Below, piece by piece: positions 47,499 to 55,410 of a DNA stretch of 64,000 bases. The position numbers and the translations under genes were made by a program. The stretch is from a bacterium (GTDB lineage: Bacteria; Bacteroidota; Ignavibacteria; Kapaibacteriales; UBA2268): positions 62,001-126,000 of the forward strand of contig JANJTB010000031.1 in assembly GCA_024711295.1 (NCBI GenBank). Direction: 5' to 3'. Under the pieces are notes generated by a model, which saw only the letters and a list, made by a program, of their open reading frames with translations, had not been told where the DNA came from and made no database searches. The number at the start of each line of letters is the position of its first letter. Position 1 is the stretch's first letter.

Positions 47499-47866
47499 TA
47501 TTTGTTATATACGATGGTGACTGTGGTATTTGTACTTCATCAGCAAAATTAATTGATAAGCTAAATAAAAATTCAAAATTATCTACAATTCCCTCCTATT
47601 TATTTGATTTTGATAAATATTGTTTACCAGTTAGTTTTGCAAATGATACTGTTATCTATTTTGATTCAGATACGTCAGAATTATTTATTAAATTTAGAGC
47701 AATCGGTGAAATTTTTAAACATTTAGGTTTTATTCCAAAAGTACTTTCTTACATTCTCAGAAATCCATTCATTCCCTTTCTTATTAACCCCATATATGAC
47801 TTCATAGCTTCAAATCGAGCCCGAATTTCAAGCTGGCTTGGATTGAATACTTGCAAAATAAGATAA
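47495..47866 (+). CDS. DCC1-like thiol-disulfide oxidoreductase (DUF393)
   Basis: A 123-residue protein of the DUF393/YuxK group. Its signature, YDGDCGICTSSAKLI, holds the C10-x-x-C13 pair at the N-terminus. The fold is thioredoxin-like and a redox role is assumed rather than shown. The C-terminal YDFIASNRARISSWLG is typical. There is no signal peptide, so it is cytoplasmic. It overlaps the amidotransferase gene by 4 bases (ATGA) and closes that small operon. Confidence 0.85.
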   Translation: MIFVIYDGDCGICTSSAKLIDKLNKNSKLSTIPSYLFDFDKYCLPVSFANDTVIYFDSDTSELFIKFRAIGEIFKHLGFIPKVLSYILRNPFIPFLINPIYDFIASNRARISSWLGLNTCKIR

Positions 47867-47896
47867 TAAGTAGTTTATTTTAAAAAAAAATTTCTC

Positions 47897-47927
47897 TTTG
47901 CTATATTATTAAAATTATTTATTTTTG
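47897..47927 (+). promoter_or_regulatory. Bacteroidota-type promoter
   Basis: TTTG (47897-47900), 19 bases, then TATTTTTG (47920-47927), 40 bases before the ATG of the PepSY-TM gene. This is a full consensus match. Confidence 0.65.
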
Positions 47928-47966
47928 AATAAGATTATTTAGTCTGATTAAATATTTAATTTTAAT

Positions 47967-49499
47967 ATGAAAAAAATATATAAAATATCAAAATGGTTGC
48001 ACAAATGGACTAGCATAACAATTAGTGTAATTCTAATTTGGATGTCTTTATCCGGCATACTACTGAATCATCCTGAGCTCATCGAAAACATTTCTGTTCC
48101 TCAATGGATGTTACCAAATGAATATGATTTGGTTAATTGGAACCGAAGTTCAATAATTCAAGCTGAAAGTTCACAGTTTAATAATAAAAATATATACTTC
48201 TGTGGAAACGAAGGTGTATTTGCTTCGCTTGATGGTGGCTACACTTTTACTAATCTTAGTTTGAATGGTTATCCAAATTCAACATACCTTAAACGAACAA
48301 AGTCAATAGCTTTGGTGGAAAGTTCAGATAATCCTTACCTTTACGCTGGTACCTACGATGGTCTTTATGTTTTGAACAACACAAGCTCCTGGAAAAAATT
48401 AAATCTTCCTGAAAATGATTCAAAAATTGTTAAACTAGTTAAATTTGGTGATTCTTTACTTGTAGCTTCTGACTCACATATTTATGTTACTGATATTCAT
48501 GGCCAAAGCTTTGCTAAGTTGCCTTTAGAAAGAATTGACAATAACCCTAAAATGACAATGATTGAGTTCTTTTTTCAACTTCATTCCGGTGAATTATGGG
48601 GACTTCCCGGCAAAATTTTGTTTGATATTGGAGCTATAATACTTATTTTTCTTTCATTAAGTGGATTGTATATTTGGTTATCACCAAAGTACAGACATTT
48701 CAAACACAGAAAAAATTTAAAAGTTGGAGCTAGCCATATTGGATGGTTTTACAGAAATCATTTGAAAATTGGTATTTGGAGCTTTGTGATTCTTTTAGTA
48801 TTCGCAGTTACTGGTTTATTTATGAGGCCACCATTTATTGCTGCCTTGTTGGGAAGTGATATAGCTTATAAATATTTGCCTATACCCAAACCTACAAATT
48901 ACTGGCAGCATAGGATAAGGAATGTTGCTTTTGACCAATCAACGAATAAAATCATAATAGATACAAGAGATGGTTATTGGGTATCTGATAGTGGTTTGTA
49001 TGGTAAATTCAGCAACGAAATACCTCCTGTACCCATTTTTGCTATGGGAGCTACTGTTTTGAACAATGATAAAGATGGTAAATTATTGATTGGATCTTTT
49101 GCGGGGTTATTCAGGGTAGAATCATCAGGATATTATGCTGAGAATGTTATCGACAAAGACCAACCTATGGTTAGCTCAGTACGACCGGGAGCAAGCTTAA
49201 TTACAGGATATTTCACAGATTCGGATGGTGAAGAATTTATTACTACACACTTCAATGGACTACAAAATGTAAACAATCCGTATTATAAAACAAATAAATA
49301 TAAAATGCCAGATTTTCTCTTAGATAATTACTCAATGTCGTTGTGGAACTACCTTTTTGAAATTCACAATGGCAGAATATTTCAAGCTCTGATTGGCGAC
49401 TATTACATTTTATTTGTACCCTTACTGGCTTTAATTTTTATAATAGTAATCGTTACAGGAGTCTTTGACTGGATTTATTTGAAGCTTATTAGACACTAA
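47967..49499 (+). CDS. PepSY-associated transmembrane protein
   Basis: A 510-residue inner-membrane protein with four membrane segments (about residues 13-33, 214-234, 267-287 and 483-505) and two large periplasmic regions. The N-terminal SKWLHKWTSITISVILIW and the later LHSGELWGLPGKILFDIGAI follow the PepSY_TM family, some members of which reduce ferric siderophores or handle iron and haem. The periplasmic loops contain beta-propeller-like repeats (IYFCGNEGVFASLDGGYTF, LYAGTYDGLYVL), which is less usual. No TonB receptor is adjacent. Function is a family inference. Confidence 0.8.
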   Translation: MKKIYKISKWLHKWTSITISVILIWMSLSGILLNHPELIENISVPQWMLPNEYDLVNWNRSSIIQAESSQFNNKNIYFCGNEGVFASLDGGYTFTNLSLNGYPNSTYLKRTKSIALVESSDNPYLYAGTYDGLYVLNNTSSWKKLNLPENDSKIVKLVKFGDSLLVASDSHIYVTDIHGQSFAKLPLERIDNNPKMTMIEFFFQLHSGELWGLPGKILFDIGAIILIFLSLSGLYIWLSPKYRHFKHRKNLKVGASHIGWFYRNHLKIGIWSFVILLVFAVTGLFMRPPFIAALLGSDIAYKYLPIPKPTNYWQHRIRNVAFDQSTNKIIIDTRDGYWVSDSGLYGKFSNEIPPVPIFAMGATVLNNDKDGKLLIGSFAGLFRVESSGYYAENVIDKDQPMVSSVRPGASLITGYFTDSDGEEFITTHFNGLQNVNNPYYKTNKYKMPDFLLDNYSMSLWNYLFEIHNGRIFQALIGDYYILFVPLLALIFIIVIVTGVFDWIYLKLIRH

Positions 49500-49877
49500 A
49501 AATGCACGATTTTTATTGAATGCAACGTTGATTTATTAAGATAAGCTATAAATCATTTTAAATTACGCTTTTAAAACATAGACTAGATTGAATTCTTGTC
49601 GGGTTGCTGCTATATGATTTTTACTTCAACCATTCCATTTGAATTAATCTGAAGGTTTTTCTGCAATTTAGATTTGCTTTAATGTAAATACTAACTAAAT
49701 AAAAAAACTAAAATGAACAGTTTAGTTTTTCCCTTTGCCGTCAGGATAATATTCACTAATTTTGTAAATCAATTTATTGAGAATTCGTAGATAAGTGAAA
49801 TAAAGGATAAAAGTTATAACTGTAGTTTATACTAAAGAGTTTGCATACATTGAACAAGCAACATATTTAACGAATTT
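49500..49877 (+). promoter_or_regulatory. 378-base intergenic region with hairpin and promoter
   Basis: No gene is seen. An A/T-rich 10-bp hairpin with a T-rich right arm (49703-49712 with 49721-49730) may terminate transcription from upstream. Directly after it, TTTG (49734-49737), 19 bases and TAATTTTG (49757-49764) form a full Bacteroidota-type promoter, leaving a leader of about 110 bases before the protease gene. The first 150 bases hold nothing I can name. Confidence 0.5.
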
Positions 49878-51083
49878 ATGACTAAGACATTATTATTCAT
49901 ATTTCTTGTCTTCAATATTGAAGTAGTCGGGCAGAATCAGAGAATTATTTCTTATAATTTATTTGACAGAACAGTAGATACCCTAGACCTGGTTGATTTT
50001 GATTCGACTATTGTTAGCGAAATGACCGAATATTATATTGGAAATTTTAATAATGATATTAATCTTTTAAGCGAAAAAGCTCCAGTTGACAATGTTTTTC
50101 CTGGTAGCAATTTTACACGAAAAAGACAAGCTTCTTTAGACTTTGATATAAATAATTACCCTATTAGAACGACTGTTAAATTATTCAAACTTGAAAATGA
50201 TTCAATAAAGAGTAAATGTTCGGGAAGTTTAATTAGCCGAAAGCATGTATTGACTGCGTGTCATTGTGTTGCAAAAATTGATAAAGATTCATTATTATAT
50301 GATTCACTATTTATTTGTCCTGCTTTAGACAATGGAAGAACTAATAACAATTTTGAATGTAGTTGGGTAAAAAAAATATTTATTTTTGAAAATTGGAATA
50401 TCTCTAATTCTGACTTTTCAGTTTTAGAATTAGAAAAACCTATTGGAGATGATACAGGATGGATAAGTATTGGATTTGAATCTGATAATGCATCATTGTT
50501 GGATGGGATATTCTATAAGTTTTCATATCCTGCTACAACTATTCTCACATTAGATTCTAATTCATATAATGGAGATACTCTTTATTATGGCTACGGTATC
50601 GCTGATGTTGTAATGAATAATAGTTTTGGAGTAAAATATACCAATGGTATACCTGGAGAAAGTGGTAGTTCTTTGATAAAAATTAAGAATTATAAAACCT
50701 ATACTAGTTATGGAGTTCTTTCTTGGTCTAACAATTTAAATCATAGCAGATTGACAAATTGGAAATATTATGCACTAAAATCAATTATAAGTAATGACCT
50801 TGCTGAGTTAAACGATAATATCATAGACATACCAGAAATTTCAATCTTTCCTATTCCTACATCAGATTATCTTAATGTAATTTATTTAGCTGAATATAAA
50901 TTTAACAAACTCATACTTTTTGACTTAAATGGGAGAAAAGTCCTAGAAAAAACAAACCTAACAAATGAAATTCAATTAAATTTATCATTTCTACAAAGTG
51001 GAACATACATTATGATTATTTATTCTGATAAAAGGCATTTTGTAAATAAAATAGTTAAAACAACTGCTAATAACGATTATTAA
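49878..51083 (+). CDS. secreted trypsin-like serine protease with T9SS sorting domain
   Basis: A 401-residue protein: signal peptide (to about residue 19), a pro-region, a trypsin-fold domain (about 95-310) and a C-terminal T9SS domain (from about SIFPIPTSDYLNVIY). The triad reads H129 in LTACHC, D179 in NSDFSVLELE and S262 in GIPGESGSS (in place of GDSGG). A cysteine replaces the usual Ala before the His and could pair with another of the few cysteines. It is likely secreted to the surface or medium. Codon use is even more A+T-rich than nearby genes, and the long flanking gaps suggest an accessory gene. Confidence 0.82.
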   Translation: MTKTLLFIFLVFNIEVVGQNQRIISYNLFDRTVDTLDLVDFDSTIVSEMTEYYIGNFNNDINLLSEKAPVDNVFPGSNFTRKRQASLDFDINNYPIRTTVKLFKLENDSIKSKCSGSLISRKHVLTACHCVAKIDKDSLLYDSLFICPALDNGRTNNNFECSWVKKIFIFENWNISNSDFSVLELEKPIGDDTGWISIGFESDNASLLDGIFYKFSYPATTILTLDSNSYNGDTLYYGYGIADVVMNNSFGVKYTNGIPGESGSSLIKIKNYKTYTSYGVLSWSNNLNHSRLTNWKYYALKSIISNDLAELNDNIIDIPEISIFPIPTSDYLNVIYLAEYKFNKLILFDLNGRKVLEKTNLTNEIQLNLSFLQSGTYIMIIYSDKRHFVNKIVKTTANNDY

Positions 51084-51344
51084 AACATGAGGTTTAATGC
51101 ACATTGGAGCGTTGAAATATGCTCAATCTTATATGTAGGAAGACAGAAAACTAACACGCAGTCGTTAACTTAAAAAAAAACAACCCTTTTTTGCAAACTT
51201 TAAGAACATAAGCATCTAGAATAATAATACTTATTTGATAATTTTGACTTTGTTCAAGTGAACACAATATTAATATGTTATTTTCGAATTAAATTAATAG
51301 AAATCATATAATTATATTTTAAACAAAAGTATTAGGAAGAATTT
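51084..51344 (+). promoter_or_regulatory. intergenic region with candidate promoter for the 174-residue membrane protein
   Basis: 261 bases without a gene. TAATTTTG (51239-51246) fits a -7 element, with no good -33 partner. AGGAAG before the ATG at 51345 is a plausible ribosome-binding site. An imperfect inverted repeat (ATTGGAGC...GCTCAAT, 51103-51127) follows the protease gene. Confidence 0.35.
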
Positions 51345-51869
51345 ATGAAGAAGTTAATTTTCACAATTGTTCAAATTATAATGTACTTGTTCTTATTTAT
51401 TTCTGCTTTTACTCCTTTCACTATCAACTACTCTCCTTTTGATTTATTAATTTTGACAATATCCGAACCTTATATTACTTATATTTTATCATCAATCTCG
51501 CTAGTATTAGTTATATTTAGCATTTTATACAAATTTAAAATAGAATATCCAAAGGGCAGCATTGTAATATTTTATTCAATTTATTTTATATATTTATTTT
51601 TATGGCTTTTTTCTTTTATTCGAGAAAATGGATTAAATTTAACTATTGTAGTTGTCATTCCAACATTGGCGCATCTCTTGTATTTTTGGATAATACTAAA
51701 ACATAGAAATCGTAGATTGTTATTTCAATCTATATGTTTATCTTTTTCAATATTTCCAATTTTAGCTTTTTTATTGGATGGATATCTGGATTATGGAGCA
51801 TACTTATACTCATCAGCATTTCTTGGAGTCTTGATATTAAATATTATTGAAAATTTGATTGAATTATAA
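51345..51869 (+). CDS. five-pass membrane protein of unknown function
   Basis: A 174-residue protein, extremely hydrophobic, with about five membrane segments (near residues 4-22, 42-62, 68-90, 98-115 and 130-170). I recognise no family. It has a good ribosome-binding site (AGGAAG) and a candidate promoter about 100 bases upstream. It stands alone in a loosely packed stretch between the protease gene and the redox cluster. A hairpin (51951-51979) lies about 80 bases downstream. Confidence 0.55.
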   Translation: MKKLIFTIVQIIMYLFLFISAFTPFTINYSPFDLLILTISEPYITYILSSISLVLVIFSILYKFKIEYPKGSIVIFYSIYFIYLFLWLFSFIRENGLNLTIVVVIPTLAHLLYFWIILKHRNRRLLFQSICLSFSIFPILAFLLDGYLDYGAYLYSSAFLGVLILNIIENLIEL

Positions 51870-51950
51870 CAAAGGTAAAGTTATCATAATTATCCATCAA
51901 AAATATCAGATTATTTGTTTTCAAAATTGTGTTTGAATAGTAATTTATAG

Positions 51951-51979
51951 GTTCTTAATAATACCATCAGGTTAAGAAC
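51951..51979. repeat. inverted repeat downstream of the membrane protein gene
   Basis: Perfect 8-bp arms GTTCTTAA (51951-51958) and TTAAGAAC (51972-51979) around a 13-base loop. There is no T-run after it on the plus strand, so it may be a weak terminator or a protein-binding palindrome. Confidence 0.4.
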
Positions 51980-52060
51980 ATTAATCTGCATTATTCTGTT
52001 TGTAATTTTCAAGATGTAATTTTGAAGAAACTCAGTTTTTTGATTTTTTGCTAAGTTAAT

Positions 52061-52092
52061 AAAAAAAAGGCTGCCATTTTTGGTGACAGCCC
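52061..52092 (-). terminator. terminator of the redox cluster
   Basis: On the minus strand a GGCTG/CAGCC stem (52087-52091 with 52069-52073), extended by an inner CC/GG pair, is followed by T8. It lies 29 bases after the cytochrome c stop codon. Confidence 0.75.
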
Positions 52093-52120
52093 ATAAGAAA
52101 AATCAAATTTCAGAAAATGT

Positions 52121-52474
52121 TTATTTAGTTTCTGCTTTCAATGACATTAACCATTCTAACATGATTTTAAGGTCTTCATCGCTACCTTTGAAAGGAACTG
52201 GATGTTTTTTACCATTTAATACTTCGTCTTTTTTCATATACTTAGTAAAGAATTCCAAGTCTTTGTCAGCAGTAAGCGTAGATAAATCAGGTACTTTATC
52301 TGATTTTTTCTTAGCTTCGATGCTGGCAGCAGTTACACTATGGCAAGCAGCACATTTAGCGTCTTCAAAAATAGTCTTACCGTCTTTGCCTTCAGCAAAA
52401 GAGAATTGAACAAATACTGTAGCTAAAAAGCCCATCAAAGCTAAAATAGCAACTGTTGATTTGAATGTTTTCAT
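52121..52474 (-). CDS. small periplasmic monohaem cytochrome c
   Basis: A 117-residue protein: signal peptide (to about A27), then one haem c site C41-A-A-C-H45 in a class I cytochrome layout. Candidate axial methionines lie in the C-terminal half (MKKDEV, MLEWLM). A strong AAGGAG site precedes the ATG. It is the last gene of a minus-strand group with a Rieske protein, a haem-bearing porin and a hexaheme lipoprotein, and is a likely soluble electron shuttle in the periplasm. Its terminal oxidase or reductase partner is not in the window. Confidence 0.88.
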   Translation of the reverse strand: MKTFKSTVAILALMGFLATVFVQFSFAEGKDGKTIFEDAKCAACHSVTAASIEAKKKSDKVPDLSTLTADKDLEFFTKYMKKDEVLNGKKHPVPFKGSDEDLKIMLEWLMSLKAETK

Positions 52475-52510
52475 ATTTAAAATCTCCTTAAAAAAAAATG
52501 TTTTATAAAT

Positions 52511-52993
52511 TTAACTAGAAATAGTCAGTATTTTTTTTCCAGCATCATATTCTGTTTTATATAAAGTCATGTCGGTCGCTGTCGAAAATCCTTTGTTATC
52601 AACTGACTTGCCGTCCACAAAAGAAAAAGTAGCTCCGTGACACAGACAAGTCATTAAACCATCAGACGTATCAGGTAGCGAAACGTTACAATTCTGATGT
52701 CTGCACAATGCATCCATAACAGTAAAGGTGCCGTCAGCATTATGTTTGATTATTACAGGATCACCCCCATTCACCTTGTCAAATCTTAATACTTCGTGAT
52801 TTCCGGGAGTCTGCAATTTTGGGTATTGAGTTAAATCAACATCAAATGAATCACCTGGTTTTGGTTTTGGTGGCAATTCATCTTGCTCGCAAGAATTAAT
52901 TACACTCGAAAAAGCACCTGCAAACAACCCAAAACCAGCAACTTTACCTGTAGCTTTAAGGAATTCTCTGCGTTTATTATATTTATTAGTCAT
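52511..52993 (-). CDS. Tat-exported Rieske iron-sulfur protein
   Basis: A 160-residue protein. The ATG at 52993 is chosen because AGGGTG precedes it; a longer frame would add 26 non-homologous residues. The N-terminus carries a twin-arginine signal (KRREFLK) and a lipobox-like VINSC. The 2Fe-2S ligands are C97/H99 and C116/H119, spaced CxH-x16-CxxH, and C102 and C118 fit the disulfide pair of cytochrome-bc-type Rieske proteins. The usual Ser and Tyr that raise redox potential (CHGSxY) read CHGATF, so the potential may be lower. No cytochrome b gene is adjacent, so it may serve the outer-membrane cytochromes upstream. Confidence 0.88.
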   Translation of the reverse strand: MTNKYNKRREFLKATGKVAGFGLFAGAFSSVINSCEQDELPPKPKPGDSFDVDLTQYPKLQTPGNHEVLRFDKVNGGDPVIIKHNADGTFTVMDALCRHQNCNVSLPDTSDGLMTCLCHGATFSFVDGKSVDNKGFSTATDMTLYKTEYDAGKKILTISS

Positions 52994-53006
52994 AATCATC
53001 ACCCTA

Positions 53007-54233
53007 TTAATAAAATACATGTACTTGGAAAGCCCATTGAGCTGCATATCCTTCAAGATGAGTTTTATCATTGATTCGATATTCAGGCAGAAAAGCTATG
53101 TAAGGCAAAATATATGCCTTAGCACCAAATACATAATGGTTTGTTGTAAAATCACGGTTATCGGCGATATATTTGGTATTACCAGTTTCGAGACGTGCGT
53201 ATGCAATTAATGGCTCAAATACCTGATAATTTAGTTCTACAGTAAAGTTATTTGCTTCCAATAAGGTTTGTTTAACTGTACGCATATACTCAGTCATCAA
53301 AGCAAGTTTATCAACTAATCCTATATTAAAAAACACGTTACCTATATAGTAGTGTTCATTACCGAAATAAATGCCATTGTCAGTCTTTAATGGTGAATTA
53401 AAGAATAATGTACCACCTGCGAAAACATTTATACCAGGAGCGAGTTCTGGAGGAAATAATACTACTCTAAACACGCTTGACATGTGGTTACCATTAACAG
53501 GTGCTCCTGCACCCGAAAGTCCAATAGGAATTGATGTTTTTGATAAATTTTCAGAGCTGAACATTCCGAAACTGACGCCAAGCCATGATAATGCTTCGTA
53601 GTCAATCTGGAATCCTAACTCAGCATAATCATCAGGAACTACGGGAATACCTCTCTGACCTGAAGCAATTTGTCTGTTAAGCATGGTGTGGTCTTCGTAT
53701 TTTGTGCCTATCGTCGGTTGGAAATACCCTACTCTTATTATAGGTAAATCTTCACCTGGTTTAATAATAGCACTTGCTGCACCCGGTTGCTGACCAGGGT
53801 ACCTCATAATTGAGTGAATATCGTAACCAAAATTGTAAAGACCTTCGATTGTAAGCCACTCAGTAGGTTCGTAAGCTAAATAATTAGACCATTGCATTAC
53901 CATGTGCTTTCTTTCTGAAACACCTGATTGTGAGCCCCATCGAGCTGTTTGATAACGAAAGTCAAAACCATAAGTAAATTTATCGTCAAGAAATTGGTTA
54001 GTTTCCTGTGTTAAGTCAAAAAGACCTCTAAGACCAATAGACTCAGGATCAATCAATGCACTCTGATTTCTTGACATCCAACCTGGATTATTCCTGATAC
54101 CACCACCTTGAGTGTTAATATGGCAGCCGGTACATTTAGTACCGTAAGATTGAATTAACGAATATTGCGGTCTTGATTGAACATCCAATACCAGCAGTAC
54201 CGTTAGAATTATTATCAGAAAATATTTTTTCAT
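53007..54233 (-). CDS. outer-membrane porin-like protein with N-terminal haem c site
   Basis: A 408-residue exported protein. The signal peptide (to about residue 19) is followed at once by RPQYSLIQSYGTKCTGCH, a single haem c motif (C34, C37, H38) and GGGIRNNPGW. The remaining 340 residues alternate amphipathic strands as in a 14- to 18-strand barrel and end in aromatic VHVFY, as expected of outer-membrane proteins. The layout is that of Cyc2-type cytochrome-porin fusions and of a broader RPxYAxQxGxxCxxCH family near electron-transfer genes. The haem plug would let electrons pass the outer membrane. It is followed 13 bases later by the Rieske gene. Confidence 0.75.
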   Translation of the reverse strand: MKKYFLIIILTVLLVLDVQSRPQYSLIQSYGTKCTGCHINTQGGGIRNNPGWMSRNQSALIDPESIGLRGLFDLTQETNQFLDDKFTYGFDFRYQTARWGSQSGVSERKHMVMQWSNYLAYEPTEWLTIEGLYNFGYDIHSIMRYPGQQPGAASAIIKPGEDLPIIRVGYFQPTIGTKYEDHTMLNRQIASGQRGIPVVPDDYAELGFQIDYEALSWLGVSFGMFSSENLSKTSIPIGLSGAGAPVNGNHMSSVFRVVLFPPELAPGINVFAGGTLFFNSPLKTDNGIYFGNEHYYIGNVFFNIGLVDKLALMTEYMRTVKQTLLEANNFTVELNYQVFEPLIAYARLETGNTKYIADNRDFTTNHYVFGAKAYILPYIAFLPEYRINDKTHLEGYAAQWAFQVHVFY

Positions 54234-54290
54234 ATTTATCTCTTGTTATTTTCTAAATATTAAACGAAAATTTTGAAAAAAAGTAACACG

Positions 54291-54330
54291 GATGAAAGAG
54301 AGAAGCCTTTATAAAACTCCTCTCTTCATC
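54291..54330 (-). other. hairpin between the hexaheme lipoprotein and cytochrome-porin genes
   Basis: GATGAAAGAGAG (54291-54302) pairs with CTCTCTTCATC (54320-54330), with one bulged A. On the minus strand a T7 run follows 8 bases later. It may partly terminate transcription, so that the hexaheme gene is made in excess of the downstream genes. Confidence 0.5.
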
Positions 54331-54342
54331 ATGTATCTTTCT

Positions 54343-55410
54343 TTATTGCAATGCATTAATAGCATTTTTGATTACAGCTTTGATGTACTTAGGATTGTGT
54401 ATACCCCAGCTTTGGTCAGCTGCAGCCCAACGATAGTTGTACAAAGCAGCAGCATGTAATGTGGGGTATGAGCCTGGTACAGCTGCATCATGTTCCCAAT
54501 GACCATGACTGCTTGTTGTGTCAATCATTTTCTTGGTAACAAGAATTTCTCTTAATTGGGTTAAGAGATTTCTTGTTTCTGTTTGTGTACCATAAAAGTC
54601 AAAGTTTGTAACATTAGCATCAGTATGACAACCTTTACAAACAGATATATTATCAACTAAAGTAGTACCATTATCATATTTCATTTTCATTGTATGACCA
54701 CCAGCCTGAGCGCCATAAGCTTTGCCCATGTGACAATCAACACAAGAATTTTGCAATACGTTCATGTGAACAACAGTTTTATTGTATGGTTCGGGTCCGG
54801 GTATTTCGAAAGCACCATTACCAACAAATGCATTGGCTGCTGAACTGTAGTGAGGACCAAAATGTGATGAACCAACTCTATAAGTTGAGTCTGTTTTGGT
54901 AATGTCAATCATTGGTGATAAAGCCCTGGTTTGGTGACACATAGCACAAACGCTTCCTTTACCAAAATTGTGAGTTGTATTTGACATACGGAATTTTACA
55001 TCACCGGTATAAGTAAGTTCCCAATCTGTCTGATCGCTTTTTCTATGAACATGGTGACAGGTACGACAATTTTGACCTGTTGGATTCATAACTTCTGCTT
55101 TTGTGTTAAATTCACCGGAAGAAGCGACTTCAAGGAAACCGTCATTGGTGTGGCATGGCGCACATGTAGCAGCTGAACGCTCAAAAGAAGTACCCTTACC
55201 ATGTTGTGAGTTTTCCCATTGCAATTGTTTTGCAAATAACAGATTAGTTGAGTTATGACAAGTCGCGCATTGCTCTTGGCCATCTTTACCATCAGTACCG
55301 GCTAATCCGTCTTTTCCTGCAGGACCTTCGCAAGATGTTATAAACAATGTTACACTTGCTAATGTTGCTACCAGCAACATCGAAAAAATCTTTGACAAAA
55401 AGTTATTCAT
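54343..55410 (-). CDS. hexaheme c-type cytochrome lipoprotein with collagen-like stalk
   Basis: A 355-residue protein. A signal peptide ends in the lipobox ITSC27. The next residues are about six Gly-X-Y triplets (EGPAGKDGLAGTDGKDG), a short collagen-like stalk. Six CxxCH haem sites follow at about residues 48, 83, 115, 155, 223 and 258, with extra histidines (HHVH, THNFG, HFGPHY) as likely distal ligands. The C-terminal 70 residues (SSHGHWEHD, HAAALYNYRWAA) resemble the family of multihaem cytochromes with a histidine-rich tail. It is probably an outer-membrane-anchored electron carrier. GGAG precedes the ATG. It is the first gene of the redox cluster. Confidence 0.88.
   Translation of the reverse strand: MNNFLSKIFSMLLVATLASVTLFITSCEGPAGKDGLAGTDGKDGQEQCATCHNSTNLLFAKQLQWENSQHGKGTSFERSAATCAPCHTNDGFLEVASSGEFNTKAEVMNPTGQNCRTCHHVHRKSDQTDWELTYTGDVKFRMSNTTHNFGKGSVCAMCHQTRALSPMIDITKTDSTYRVGSSHFGPHYSSAANAFVGNGAFEIPGPEPYNKTVVHMNVLQNSCVDCHMGKAYGAQAGGHTMKMKYDNGTTLVDNISVCKGCHTDANVTNFDFYGTQTETRNLLTQLREILVTKKMIDTTSSHGHWEHDAAVPGSYPTLHAAALYNYRWAAADQSWGIHNPKYIKAVIKNAINALQ

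Noticed and set aside
51084-51180. Possible integron attC-like site (bulged inverted repeat plus GTTAAC) after the protease gene
   Set aside because: The ends do not fit the RYYYAAC/GTTRRRY core sites, no second matching site was found after the neighbouring genes, and no integrase is in the window.
52121-55410. Conventional cytochrome bc1 or alternative complex III operon
   Set aside because: There is no cytochrome b, no ActB/NrfD-type membrane protein and no molybdopterin-like subunit beside the Rieske and cytochrome genes.
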